A DNA stretch of 64,000 bases from Streptomyces spongiicola (GCF_003122365.1 NZ_CP029254.1:4241501-4305500); one strand, 5' to 3'; counted from the first letter of the stretch, positions 1 to 7,709 are shown. The notes: generated from the sequence alone by a model not told the origin. A program made the numbers and translations.

Positions 1-327
1 GGTACGGGTACGGGTACGAGTACGGCGCCGGGCGTCCGTGCGGAAGACGAGGGCGCGAACGGAGGCACGGCCGTCGCATGGGGTGCGCCCGACGGCGGCA
101 CCGGGGACGTCACGGAGATCGTGGGCTACGCGACGGACACGGACGGCCGGCACCTGCCCGCCTTCCTCGACAGCCGAGGCGAGTTCGCCCGTGTCTACCG
201 CTCGACGGGTCCTGCCGCCTTCGTCGTACGGCCGGACGGCTATCTGTCCGTGCGTGTGGCGCCGCTGACCGGTGCCGCTGCCGTGGCGGCGCTGTCCCGG
301 GAACTGGCGCGGGTCTTCCGGCTGTAG
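1..327 (+). CDS. FAD-dependent monooxygenase-like protein, C-terminal end (partial)
   Basis: The reading frame is open from the first base, so the gene starts upstream of the window. About 108 C-terminal residues are visible. The stretch RPDGYLSVR, preceded by an acidic/aromatic segment (GEFARVYRSTGPAAFVV), resembles the thioredoxin-like C-terminal domain of PheA/TfdB-type aromatic-ring hydroxylases, which often reads LVRPDGYVAWR. The FAD-binding and substrate domains are outside the window, so the substrate cannot be inferred. The first residues are Gly-Thr repeats coded by a short GGTACG hexamer repeat, probably a flexible linker. A GTG at 121 would be an internal codon, not the start. The family assignment rests on a short motif and is moderate. 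Confidence 0.55.
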   Translation, partial: GTGTGTSTAPGVRAEDEGANGGTAVAWGAPDGGTGDVTEIVGYATDTDGRHLPAFLDSRGEFARVYRSTGPAAFVVRPDGYLSVRVAPLTGAAAVAALSRELARVFRL

Positions 328-573
328 GCGGCGACCCCCGCACCGGGTAGGGCATCCGGGCCCGGCGACCGTCCGCGGCTGCCCCGGTCCGTCCGCTCGC
401 CGCCGCGGCGGCGGTAGGGTGCGGCCGCAGGTTCACGGACACGAGGTGTCGCCGCCGGGGCCGGAAGCCGGACACCGTCGGCGGCCGGGAAGCCCGGCGC
501 CCTCGGCCGCCCGGATGCGGCGGTCCTGAAGCCACCGGGCCTGCTTTCACCCTGGCCGGGGTGGCGGGGGCGA

Positions 574-1032
574 TCAGTAGGGGCCGTTCACGTTGTCGAT
601 GGACCCGTAGCGCTTGGCCGCGTAGTTGCACGCCGCGGTGATGTTTGCAATTGGGTCATAAATGTCCCACGAGGTGCCTTCCACGTGGTATGTCCGAAAT
701 GTAGGTTCAATTACCTGCATGAGCCCCTTGGATGGAATGCCCTTTTTTGCATTTGAATCCCAGAGGTTGATCGCATGGAGATCGCCGCTCGATTCGCGCA
801 TCAGGTTGCGGTGGATCCCGTGGTAGCTGCCGGGAATTCCCTTGGCCTTCATGACCATCAGCGAGTGCTTGATCCACCCGTCGATCCGCTGTGCGCTGGC
901 GGGGGCCGCGGAGGCCTCGGCCGGAGCGACGGCCGAGGTCGCACCGGTCACGACGGTGGCCGCCGCAATGCCTGCCGCGAGGCGTCTGGCGATCTTGGCC
1001 GTCGTTCTGCGGGGGAGGGGGGAAAGCTGCAT
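574..1032 (-). CDS. Secreted lytic transglycosylase, SLT domain
   Basis: A 152-residue protein with a Streptomyces-type secretion signal: basic N-terminus (RRTTAKIARR), hydrophobic core at about 18-35, and Ala-rich cleavage region near 36-47. The mature part is a small soluble lytic transglycosylase domain. The likely catalytic glutamate is E80 in RESSGD, followed by the conserved GLMQV at 103-107 and a C-terminal Ala/Tyr motif (AACNYAAKRYG). Such enzymes cleave the MurNAc-GlcNAc bond of peptidoglycan outside the cell. A GAAAGGG ribosome binding site lies 8-9 bases before the ATG. The upstream 150 bases are AT-richer than the surroundings, consistent with a promoter, but no c-di-AMP riboswitch of the kind found before some resuscitation and lytic genes was recognised. 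Monocistronic. Confidence 0.85.
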   Translation of the reverse strand: MQLSPLPRRTTAKIARRLAAGIAAATVVTGATSAVAPAEASAAPASAQRIDGWIKHSLMVMKAKGIPGSYHGIHRNLMRESSGDLHAINLWDSNAKKGIPSKGLMQVIEPTFRTYHVEGTSWDIYDPIANITAACNYAAKRYGSIDNVNGPY

Positions 1033-1240
1033 GGCGCCGCCCTTTCACATGAATCCTGAGGTTCTGATCCCATGTAAGGCGGTTAATCGGGAATGGGGAT
1101 TTCCGCCGGGGTTCTCAGCATCCGAGTGGAGGCGGACGTCGGCAAGAGGCAATTCTGTGATTGGTGCCACAAGGTGAATAAATACGGGGTAAAGCGGGAT
1201 GTGGTTCCCGTCACGTGGTAGTTCGGGCAGGGTGGTGCCG

Positions 1241-1270
1241 AGGGGCGCCGAGGGGCGCCGAGGGGTGCCG
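1241..1270. repeat. 10-bp tandem repeat, three copies
   Basis: The decamer aggggcgccg occurs at 1241, 1251 and, with one change, at 1261. It is non-coding as far as can be seen. Confidence 0.75.
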
Positions 1271-1654
1271 TGCGGGGTTGTCCGGCCGGGTGCACGGCGG
1301 TTCCCCCGCCGATTACGCCACCCATCACGCCACCGGAAGACGCCGGGAACGGGAATGCCGCCGGAGCGGGAACCGGTCGAACGCTATGCGGTAGCCGGTG
1401 CAACTCGTATGCCAGGGACTACCGGTGACGACGAGTCGGTGAAGCGCGGCCCCGCACGCCGGTGATCAGCCGGACGGGGCACAAGGCCGCCTCCGCCTCC
1501 CGTTCACCCGGGCCCGGCCCGGTGCCCCGCACCCGACCGCCCATGCCCGGACTCGCCTCAGCGCCGACCCGGGCGCCGGCCCAAGCCCGAGCACCCAGAC
1601 CGTGCTCTGACCCGGGTGTGGCCCAGGCCCGGGGGGAGTCGTGCCCGCCGCGCC

Positions 1655-1810
1655 GTCCAGACCCCGCGTCCGGCCAGGCTGTCCAGGCCCCCCGTCCGGT
1701 CGCGCTGTCCAGACCTCGCGTCCCGCCACGTCGTCCAGACCTCGCGTCCGGCCGCGCCGTCCAGGCCCTCCGTCCGGCCGCGCCGTCCAGAGCCTTCAGT
1801 CCGGCCGCGC
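1655..1810. repeat. 26-bp tandem repeat, six imperfect copies
   Basis: The word GTCCAG recurs at 1655, 1681, 1707, 1733, 1759 and 1785, exactly 26 bases apart, and each is followed by a GTCC(C/G)GCC-like half. The period is not a multiple of three, so it is unlikely to be a protein repeat. The array lies just beyond the 3' end of the minus-strand oxidoreductase gene. It has no unique spacers, so it is not CRISPR. Confidence 0.85.
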
Positions 1811-1857
1811 CGGGCACCGCCGCTTCTGCGGGAGTCCGGTACCGCCCCCGCGCCGGC

Positions 1858-2514
1858 TCAGTTGCCCGCGATCGCCTTCACCGCGACCGTGACGGGCACA
1901 TTGCCGCTGATCACGTCCAGGACCAGCCCCGCCGTCGCCGAACTGTCCAGCAGTTCGGCCACCACCGCGGCCACGTCGTCCCGCGGGATCGTCCCCCGCC
2001 CGGTAGCGGCCTCCAGCCGGACGAGCCCGGTGCCGGCGTCGTTCGTCAGCATCCCGGGGCGCAGGATCGTCCAGTCCAGGGTCTCCCTGCCCTTCACGTA
2101 GGCGTCCGCCTCGCCCTTCATCCGCAGGTACTCGTCGAACACCTCGTCGCCCCGGTGCCGGGGATCGGCGCCCATGGACGACAGGACGACGTACCGCCGC
2201 ACCCGGGCCCGTTCGGCCGCGTCGGCGAAGAGGACCGCGGCGTCCCGGTCCACCGTCTTCTTCCGCCCGGCACCGCTCCCGGCACCGGCGCCCGCCGCGA
2301 ACACCGCCGCGTCCGCGCCCTGGAGCACCGCGGCGACCTCCTCCACCGAGGCGGACTCGAGGTCCAGCAGGCAGGGCTCCGCGCCGGCCTCCCGAAGGTC
2401 GTCGCCGTGCTCCGGTTTCCGGATGATGCCCACCGGCTCGTGCCCGCCCGCGGCGAGCAGCCGCTCCAGACGCATCGCGATCTGGCCATGTCCTCCAGCG
2501 ATGACTATGCGCAT
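1858..2514 (-). CDS. NAD(P)H-binding protein, atypical SDR (YwnB/YhfK-like)
   Basis: A 218-residue single-domain Rossmann protein. The N-terminus MRIVIAGGHGQIA carries the glycine motif GGHGQI (7-12) that binds NAD(P). A serine pair (112-113, LSSMG) and a Tyr-x3-Lys pair (Y129, K133) lie where atypical short-chain dehydrogenases have their active site. Length and layout match the SDR_a5 (YwnB/HSCARG-like) group, which are oxidoreductases or redox sensors; no substrate can be named. I chose the ATG at 2514 because it begins the Rossmann strand; the frame continues upstream but only as an Arg/Pro-rich extension. The ribosome binding site is weak (GGGAG abuts the ATG). It stands alone among repeat-rich spacers. 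Confidence 0.8.
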   Translation of the reverse strand: MRIVIAGGHGQIAMRLERLLAAGGHEPVGIIRKPEHGDDLREAGAEPCLLDLESASVEEVAAVLQGADAAVFAAGAGAGSGAGRKKTVDRDAAVLFADAAERARVRRYVVLSSMGADPRHRGDEVFDEYLRMKGEADAYVKGRETLDWTILRPGMLTNDAGTGLVRLEAATGRGTIPRDDVAAVVAELLDSSATAGLVLDVISGNVPVTVAVKAIAGN

Positions 2515-3037
2515 GCTCCCGACCGTACGCCCGTCCGGTGCCCGGTGCGCGCGCCGGCCGGGGACCGGGATGCTGTTCTCGGCCACTCTCGGGGTTGCGC
2601 CCGCCCTCCGGCCCTTCGCCCACCGCCGCGGACTCGCGGACCACGGCATGCGCCGGGCCGCGGCCCGGCGCATGCCGGTAGGCACCGGAGGGGCCGACCG
2701 GTATCACCGGCTCCACCTCGGCGGCGGCGGCCCCTGCCGGTCCTGCCTGCCGCTTCCCCCGGCTCCCCGGCTCCCAGCTCCTCGGCTCCCGGCCCCCGGT
2801 GCGCGGCTCCCAGCTCCTCGGCCCTCGGCCCTCGGCTCCTCGGCTCCCGGCCCCCGGTGCGCGGTTCCCAGCTCCTCGGCCCTCGGCTCCCGGCTCCGCC
2901 TCGGCCGCCGTCTGCGCCCTCGCCCGCATCGGGCCCCGGCCGCGCCCTGTCTCCCGCTCCGCCGGCTCCTTTTCGGGCCACACCCCGTCCCGCGCCCGCG
3001 CCTCGAACGGCCTCTGCGCCCGGTCTCGGCCGCTCCC
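2515..3037. other. Intergenic region with direct duplication, no gene
   Basis: About 520 bases of C/T-rich plus-strand sequence between two minus-strand genes. Frames are open on several strands because of composition, but give only Pro/Arg/Ser-rich translations. It contains the 58-bp duplication listed next. The segment close to 2515 should hold the promoter of the oxidoreductase gene, but no clear consensus was seen. Confidence 0.55.
2778..2886. repeat. Direct repeat of 51 bp, period 58 bp
   Basis: Bases 2778-2828 are repeated at 2836-2886 with a single difference (ctcc to ttcc). Each copy is itself built from CTCGGCTCCC-like words. The near identity suggests recent slippage or duplication in non-coding DNA. 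Confidence 0.85.
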
Positions 3038-4285
3038 TCACGGCCTGGGATCGGGACGCCCCTGTCGCGGCAGCTCCAGCGCCACCGCCGCCGCCGAGTC
3101 GCAGTACTCCCGTACCGCGCTGGTCCGTGCCACCACGCGTCCCCGGTGGATCACGATTCGGCTGTACGCGAGTGACAGGACGCCCGCCAGCCGTTCGCCC
3201 CGGACCGCGAGGAGTTCCGCGGGGAAGCCCGCCTCCACCCGCACTTCCGGCAGGCCCATCGCCGCCCGCGCCGCCGCGCTGACGGCGTCGTACGCGTCCG
3301 GGACCCGCAGGCCGCCCTGCGAGGCGAGCAGAAAGGCCGCCTCCAGCGGGTCGCCCCGGCCGACCGGGTTCGCCACGTCGCGCATCGCCCCGCTGCCCGC
3401 GGCGACGGGGACTCCCGCCGCCCGCAGCAGCCGAACGGGAGCGACCCCGCGCAGTTCGGAGCCCGCGCAGCCGCCCTGCGGAAGGCAGACGACCGTGACA
3501 CCGGCGGCCGCCAGCTGGTCCGCCGTCCGGGAGGCCACATCCGCGGGCAACCTGGCGAGACCGGCGCACGGGCCGATCGACACGCCGGGGCGCAGGCCCC
3601 CGGCCATGGCGGCGAGCCGGGCCAGTCGCGCCGGGTCGTCGCCGTCGGTGTGGAGGTCCACCGGGCAGCCGTGCTCCGCCGCGGCCTCCAGTACGGCCTC
3701 CGTGTAACCGGTCGGATCCGGATCGGCGTCCGGGCTGCCGCCCACCACGGAAGCGCCCGTCTTCAGCGAGTCCCGCAGCATCGCGAGGCCGTCCGCGCCG
3801 GCCACCCCGGTCAGCAGCCGGGGTACGGCGACGGTGGTCACCTCGGCGAGCCCGCGCAGCGCCCGCCTCGCCTCCAGCACGGCCTCCAGCGGCCCGAGTC
3901 CCTGCACATCGCCGATCCGCACGTGCGAGCGCAGCGCCGTCGCGCCGTGCCCGAGCTGGAGCAGCGCCGCCTCGGTGGCGCGCCGCTGCACGTCCTCGGT
4001 GGCGTACGACACCGGCCCCTCCGGCGCGAGCGCGGTGAGCGCGGTGTCGGCGTGGCCGTGCGGCTCGGCGGGGGCGGGCAGCAGCAGATACCCGCCCAGG
4101 TCCACGCGCGCCGAACGCGCCGTCGCCGCGGTGCTCAGGCTCCCGGCGGTGCCGACGGCCTCGATGCGTGCGCCGCTCAGCCGCACGTCGACCGTGCGTC
4201 CGTCGGTGAGCCGGGCGCCGCACAGCAGCAGCGTGGTGCTGTCCGCGGTGGCGCCGTCGGGCGGCTGCGCCTGGCTGTCGGGCAT
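3038..4285 (-). CDS. Amidohydrolase-family protein with degraded metal/catalytic site
   Basis: A 415-residue protein with the amidohydrolase layout: an N-terminal beta-sandwich strand region (residues 18-65), a TIM-barrel core and a C-terminal return to the sandwich (about 345-385). The closest recognisable pattern is the cytosine-deaminase/isoaspartyl-type group. The first metal motif is present as EPHGHAD (H76, H78) and a later histidine as VDLHTDG (H212). Other expected residues are replaced: Gly215 where HxxE normally has the catalytic Glu, Pro239 in GPC where a metal His is usual, and Gly299 in GSGAMRD where the family has the metal Asp (GTDNxRD). The gene may encode a non-catalytic relative or have an altered mechanism. 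The ATG at 4285 is the first plausible start. Confidence 0.75.
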   Translation of the reverse strand: MPDSQAQPPDGATADSTTLLLCGARLTDGRTVDVRLSGARIEAVGTAGSLSTAATARSARVDLGGYLLLPAPAEPHGHADTALTALAPEGPVSYATEDVQRRATEAALLQLGHGATALRSHVRIGDVQGLGPLEAVLEARRALRGLAEVTTVAVPRLLTGVAGADGLAMLRDSLKTGASVVGGSPDADPDPTGYTEAVLEAAAEHGCPVDLHTDGDDPARLARLAAMAGGLRPGVSIGPCAGLARLPADVASRTADQLAAAGVTVVCLPQGGCAGSELRGVAPVRLLRAAGVPVAAGSGAMRDVANPVGRGDPLEAAFLLASQGGLRVPDAYDAVSAAARAAMGLPEVRVEAGFPAELLAVRGERLAGVLSLAYSRIVIHRGRVVARTSAVREYCDSAAAVALELPRQGRPDPRP

Positions 4286-4593
4286 CGCGCTCCTGAGGGC
4301 GGGAGAGTGGCCTGCGGTCGGCCCGCGGGACGATCAAGATCACCCGGCGTGTGACAGACCTTAGGGGCGCCTCGACCCCGCATCGAGGAGGAGCGCAATA
4401 GTCGTACCGGTGTGACCACGAGTGGCGTACGGGACAGGCGTGGCGGCGGGTGGACCGGCGCCCGCCGAGCGGTACGGGTCTGCGGGCCCGCCGGGACGCG
4501 CCGGGACGTACCGGGGGGTGACGAAGGCGGCCAACGCGGCCTGTAAACGGATTTGGGCGATCGGCGACCGACCGTGTAATGTCTTCATCGCTC
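4286..4593. other. Intergenic region before the tRNA pair
   Basis: The stretch separates the divergent amidohydrolase gene from tRNA-Thr. No convincing gene was found; a short plus-strand frame from 4422 runs into the tRNA. It carries the tRNA promoter listed next, and its left end should carry the amidohydrolase promoter. Confidence 0.5.
4553..4582 (+). promoter_or_regulatory. Promoter of the tRNA-Thr/tRNA-Met unit
   Basis: TTGGGC (4553-4558) and TAATGT (4577-4582) are 18 bases apart. Transcription would begin near 4589, just before the tRNA at 4594. The match is to the principal vegetative sigma factor consensus. Confidence 0.55.
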
Positions 4594-4666
4594 GCCCCAA
4601 TAGCTCAGTCGGCAGAGCGTCTCCATGGTAAGGAGAAGGTCTACGGTTCGATTCCGTATTGGGGCT
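4594..4666 (+). tRNA. tRNA-Thr (anticodon GGT)
   Basis: A 73-base cloverleaf. Acceptor GCCCCAA pairs with TTGGGGC; the D arm contains AGCTCAG..GGCAGAGC; the anticodon stem TCTCC/GGAGA encloses loop ATGGTAA, giving anticodon GGT; the T arm contains GGTTCGATTCC. The 3' CCA is not encoded, as is common in Streptomyces. Confidence 0.95.
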
Positions 4667-4678
4667 CTGGTGTTGGGT

Positions 4679-4704
4679 GATCCTCGCCTTCGGGCGAGGG
4701 GATC
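4679..4704 (+). other. Hairpin between the two tRNAs
   Basis: GATCCTCGCC and GGCGAGG-GGATC form a stem around a short TTC(G) loop between tRNA-Thr and tRNA-Met. It is likely a processing structure in a dicistronic tRNA precursor. No T-run follows, so termination is less likely. Confidence 0.5.
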
Positions 4705-4713
4705 CGGCATCAA

Positions 4714-4786
4714 AGCGGTGTAGCTCAGTCGGTAGAGCAAGCGGCTCATAATCGCTGTGTCACCGGTTCAAGTCCGGTCACCGCTA
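4714..4786 (+). tRNA. tRNA-Met, elongator type (anticodon CAT)
   Basis: A 73-base cloverleaf. Acceptor AGCGGTG pairs with CACCGCT. The anticodon stem AGCGG/TCGCT encloses loop CTCATAA, giving CAT. The A:T first acceptor pair and lack of the three G:C pairs at the base of the anticodon stem indicate elongator rather than initiator tRNA. It is probably co-transcribed with tRNA-Thr and lies just before rpmG, as in other streptomycetes. Confidence 0.93.
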
Positions 4787-4872
4787 CACTCAGTAGCCGA
4801 TTGTGGGGTCGGTCCTTCGATCGGCTACTCTTTTCTGCGTTCAATCCGTCCATCCGTCCAAGGAGCACTCAC

Positions 4873-5037
4873 GTGGCTGCCACCGACGTCCGCCCGAAGA
4901 TCACGCTGGCCTGCGTGGAGTGCAAGGAGCGGAACTACATCACCAAGAAGAACCGGCGCAACAACCCGGACCGTCTTGAGATGAAGAAGCACTGCCCGCG
5001 CTGCAACTCACACACCGCGCACCGCGAGACGCGCTGA
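4873..5037 (+). CDS. rpmG: 50S ribosomal protein L33
   Basis: A 54-residue L33 of the zinc-binding (C+) type, with cysteine pairs C14/C17 (CVEC) and C41/C44 (CPRC). The GTG start at 4873 is preceded by AAGGAG with good spacing and gives the usual length and N-terminus [14 protein letters not shown]. Actinobacteria often carry a second, cysteine-free paralogue induced by zinc starvation; this is the housekeeping copy next to secE-nusG, as in mycobacteria. Confidence 0.95.
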
Positions 5038-5158
5038 ATCAGGCTCGAATGCGAGGCCGTCCCCACCCGGGGGCGGCCTCGTGTCGTTTGTCCCGGGGTT
5101 ACCGGCGAGTGTTCCGGTGCCACCGGCCAGTAAAGGGAAACCAGGAGGTAGCGAGTCC

Positions 5159-5611
5159 ATGGCGCTCGACCAGTCCTTCGTCGGGCGGACCTATCCGCCC
5201 ACCGCGCCGTACGAGGTCGGCCGGGAGAAGATCCGGGAGTTCGCGGAGGCGATCGGTGACGCCAACCCCGCGTACACGGACCCCGGGGCCGCCGGCCGCC
5301 TCGGCCACCCGGACGTGATCGCCCCGCCGACCTTCGTGTTCGCCATCACGTTCAAGGCGGCGGGAGAGGTCGTCGAGGACCCGCAGCTCGGCCTGGACTA
5401 CAGCCGCGTGGTGCACGGCGACCAGAGGTTCGCCTACACCCGCCCGGTGCGGGCGGGGGACCGGCTGACGGTCACCTCCACGATCGAGGCGATCAAGTCG
5501 CTCGCGGGCAACGACATCCTGGACATCCGCGGCGAGGTGCACGACGAGGCCGGAGAGCACGTCGTCACCGCGTGGACCAAGCTGGTGGCGCGTGCCGCCG
5601 AGGAGGGCTGA
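5159..5611 (+). CDS. HadA/HadC-like (R)-hydratase subunit, MaoC-type (UPF0336)
   Basis: A 150-residue hotdog-fold protein of the MaoC N-terminal family, related to mycobacterial HadA/HadC. Its equivalent of the catalytic loop reads GDANPAYTD and lacks the Asp/His hydratase dyad, which fits the structural, acyl-chain-binding subunit. It starts at ATG 5159 after AGGAGG. The following gene begins five bases after its stop and has the dyad, so the two probably form a heterodimeric 3-hydroxyacyl dehydratase. In Mycobacterium the FAS-II dehydratase genes hadABC lie at the same place, between rpmG and secE. Streptomyces lacks mycolic acids, so the substrate here is unknown. Confidence 0.88.
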   Translation: MALDQSFVGRTYPPTAPYEVGREKIREFAEAIGDANPAYTDPGAAGRLGHPDVIAPPTFVFAITFKAAGEVVEDPQLGLDYSRVVHGDQRFAYTRPVRAGDRLTVTSTIEAIKSLAGNDILDIRGEVHDEAGEHVVTAWTKLVARAAEEG

Positions 5612-5615
5612 CCCC

Positions 5616-6044
5616 ATGGCCGCGAAGTTCGCGTACGAGGACGTCGAAGTCGGCACCGAACTGCCGGTGCGGACCTTCCCGGTGACCCGGGCGGTGCTGG
5701 TGCGCTACGCGGGCGCCTCCGGGGACTTCAACCCGATCCACTGGAACGAGAGGTTCGCCAGGGAGGTCGGTCTGCCCGACGTGATCGCGCACGGCATGTT
5801 CACGATGGCCGAGGCGGCGCGGGTGGTGACCGACTGGGTGGGCGACCCGGGTGCGGTGGTCGAGTACGGGGTCCGCTTCACCAAGCCGGTGGTCGTGCCG
5901 GACGACGGCGAGGGCGCGGTCATCGAGGTCGGCGGCAAGGTCGCGGCCAGGCTGGGCGGCAACCTGGTGCGCGTCGACCTGACGGCGGTCTCGGCGGGCC
6001 AGAAAGTGCTCGGTATGTCCCGGGCGGTCGTCCGACTCGCCTGA
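5616..6044 (+). CDS. HadB-like (R)-hydratase catalytic subunit, MaoC family
   Basis: A 142-residue MaoC-like hotdog protein. The hydratase motif GDFNPIHWN supplies D37 and H42, matching the catalytic pair of HadB-type (R)-specific 3-hydroxyacyl dehydratases. The ATG at 5616 follows GAGGAGGG, which overlaps the end of the upstream hadA-like gene, indicating translational coupling. It probably dehydrates 3-hydroxyacyl thioesters together with the upstream subunit. No hadC-like third gene follows; the next gene is murB after a long spacer. Confidence 0.9.
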   Translation: MAAKFAYEDVEVGTELPVRTFPVTRAVLVRYAGASGDFNPIHWNERFAREVGLPDVIAHGMFTMAEAARVVTDWVGDPGAVVEYGVRFTKPVVVPDDGEGAVIEVGGKVAARLGGNLVRVDLTAVSAGQKVLGMSRAVVRLA

Positions 6045-6586
6045 GGCCGCGTGCCTGGCCGGGCCGCGTGCCCGGGGTGTGTCCGGTCCGTCCGGGGCCG
6101 GATACCTGTCCGGGGCCGGGTGCCGGGCCGTGGTCTGCCGGATCGAGGCCGGCTGCCCCGGATGCCGTGCGGTCCGCCCGGGGCCGGGTGCCCGAGCATG
6201 GCCGGTGCGTGCGGTGTGCGCGGTGCGTGCGGGGCCGCGTATCCCGGTAGGTACCCGGCCGCGAAGGTGCCCGGTCCGTCACCGGCCCCCGTTCCGTCCC
6301 GTCCCTCCGTACCGGGCCTGTCCCGCCCCCTCGTCCCGCCCCCTGTTCCCGCTCCGAGGTCACCGCTCCGGGGTCACCGCTTCAGGGTCACCGAGAACCC
6401 CGTGGCCCCGGACAGGTTCCCGGCCCCGGACACGTACCGGACCCCCGGAAGGGACGCCTCCCGGCGGGTATGTGCCCCGTCGCGCCGGGCCGGTCCGCAC
6501 CGAGACCGCCCCCGGGGATTCCGGCCGCCCCCCCGGGGTTCCGGCCGCCCCGGGGCGGCGACCGGCCGGACCGTACCCTTGTCCCC
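6045..6586. other. Intergenic spacer of repeated GC-rich words
   Basis: About 540 bases with no supportable gene. The first half is made of CCGGGTGCC/GGGCCG words. It also holds a triple 14-bp repeat (listed next) and a near-duplicate GGGG(A)TTCCGGCCGCCCC at 6514 and 6535, both upstream of murB. Confidence 0.55.
6351..6392. repeat. 14-bp tandem repeat, three copies, upstream of murB
   Basis: Units at 6351, 6365 and 6379 share GCT(C/T)C(C)(A/G)GGTCACC. Each contains GGTCACC. The array lies about 195 bases before the murB start. It may be an operator, but this is not shown. Confidence 0.6.
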
Positions 6587-6589
6587 GTG
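6574..6589 (+). promoter_or_regulatory. Candidate -10 for a leaderless murB transcript
   Basis: TACCCT at 6574-6579 is followed seven bases later by the murB GTG at 6587. No Shine-Dalgarno is present. This spacing is typical of leaderless transcripts in actinobacteria. No good -35 is visible. Confidence 0.4.
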
Positions 6590-7642
6590 CTGGAACTCCA
6601 TGACGCGCCCCTCGCCCCGCTGACCACCTTCCGTCTGGGTGGTCCGGCCACCCGTCTCGTCACGGCCACCACCGACGACGAGGTGATCGCCACCGTCCGG
6701 GAGGCGGACGCGGCCGGGACTCCGCTGCTGGTGATCGGCGGCGGCAGCAACCTGGTGATCGGGGACAAGGGGTTCGACGGGACCGCCCTGCGCGTCGCCA
6801 CCACCGGCTTCCGGCTGGAGGGCGGGGAGCTGGAACTCGCCGCGGGCGAGGTGTGGACCGATGCCGTGGCCCGCACCGTCGAGGCCGGACTCGCCGGAGT
6901 GGAGTGCCTGTCCGGCATTCCCGGCTCGGCCGGTGCCACCCCGATCCAGAACGTCGGGGCGTACGGTCAGGAGGTCTCCAGCACCATCAGCGAGGTCGTC
7001 GCCTACGACCGGCGCACCGGCCGGACGGTCACCGTGCCGAACGCCGACTGCGGTTTCACCTACCGCCACAGCCGCTTCAAGGCCTCTCCCGACCGCTATG
7101 TGGTGCTGCGCGTCCGGTTCCGGCTGGAGGACGCGGGGGGCCTGTCCGCTCCCGTCGGGTACGCCGAGACCGCGCGGGCCCTCGGTGTCGAGGCCGGCGA
7201 CCGGGTGCCGCTGGCCGCGGCGCGCGAGACGGTCCTGAAGCTGCGTGCCGGCAAGGGCATGGTCCTCGATCCGGACGACCACGACACCTGGTCGGCCGGC
7301 TCCTTCTTCACCAACCCGATCCTGTCGGCGGCCGAGTACGAGGCCTTCCTCGGCCGGGTGCGGGACCGGCTCGGCGAGGACGTCCGCCCGCCCGCCTACC
7401 CGGCCGGCGACGGGCACACCAAGACCTCCGCCGCCTGGCTCATCGACAGGGCCGGCTTCACCAAGGGCTACGGCGGCGGTCCCGCCCGGATCTCCACCAA
7501 GCACACCCTGGCCCTCACCAACCGCGGCGAGGCCACCACCGAGGACCTCCTCGCCCTCGCTCGCGAGGTGGTCGCCGGGGTCCGCGACGCATTCGGGGTC
7601 ACGCTCGTCAACGAGCCCGTGACGGTCGGCGTCAGCCTCTGA
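6587..7642 (+). CDS. murB: UDP-N-acetylmuramate dehydrogenase MurB
   Basis: A 351-residue flavoenzyme that reduces UDP-GlcNAc-enolpyruvate to UDP-MurNAc with NADPH, the second committed step of peptidoglycan precursor synthesis in the cytoplasm. The FAD-binding motif is GGGSNLVIGD (51-60). Catalytic residues are visible as R160 (TYRHSRFK), S239 (GSFFTNP, the proton donor) and E343 (VNEP). The GTG at 6587 begins MLELHDAPLAPLTTFRLGG, the normal family N-terminus; upstream residues are Pro/Arg-rich and improbable. The start appears leaderless. It converges with the adenosine deaminase gene. Confidence 0.95.
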   Translation: MLELHDAPLAPLTTFRLGGPATRLVTATTDDEVIATVREADAAGTPLLVIGGGSNLVIGDKGFDGTALRVATTGFRLEGGELELAAGEVWTDAVARTVEAGLAGVECLSGIPGSAGATPIQNVGAYGQEVSSTISEVVAYDRRTGRTVTVPNADCGFTYRHSRFKASPDRYVVLRVRFRLEDAGGLSAPVGYAETARALGVEAGDRVPLAAARETVLKLRAGKGMVLDPDDHDTWSAGSFFTNPILSAAEYEAFLGRVRDRLGEDVRPPAYPAGDGHTKTSAAWLIDRAGFTKGYGGGPARISTKHTLALTNRGEATTEDLLALAREVVAGVRDAFGVTLVNEPVTVGVSL

Positions 7643-7685
7643 GGGCGTTCGGTGCGGGTGCCGGGTGCCGGGTGCCGCGCGCGGC

Positions 7686-7707
7686 GCGTCCCGCCGCGAC
7701 GGGACGC
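7686..7707. terminator. Hairpin between convergent murB and add
   Basis: GCGTCCCG (7686-7693) pairs with CGGGACGC (7700-7707) around a six-base loop. It lies 44 bases after the murB stop and just before the add stop, so it could serve both genes. No T-run is present. Confidence 0.45.
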
Positions 7708-7709
7708 CG

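Larger units (their letters stand above)
1033..1857. other. Intergenic region, repeat-rich, no convincing gene
   Basis: About 825 bases between the lytic transglycosylase and the oxidoreductase gene. Open frames occur on both strands but encode Pro/Arg/Ala-rich low-complexity peptides without ribosome binding sites. It contains a threefold 10-bp repeat and a sixfold 26-bp tandem repeat (listed separately). The part next to 1033 probably carries the promoter of the minus-strand lytic gene. Confidence 0.6.

Noticed and set aside
1033..1200. c-di-AMP (ydaO) riboswitch before the lytic transglycosylase
   Set aside because: The typical conserved motifs could not be found in the upstream sequence; only a simple promoter-like AT-rich stretch is seen.
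1655..1810. CRISPR array
   Set aside because: The repeats are contiguous, without unique spacers, and no cas genes are near.
1462..3282. Plus-strand frame of about 600 codons
   Set aside because: It is antisense to the oxidoreductase and amidohydrolase ends, runs through repeat DNA and encodes mainly Pro/Arg/Ala.
4594..4786. Integrated element using tRNA-Thr or tRNA-Met
   Set aside because: No integrase gene or duplicated tRNA end was found in the window.
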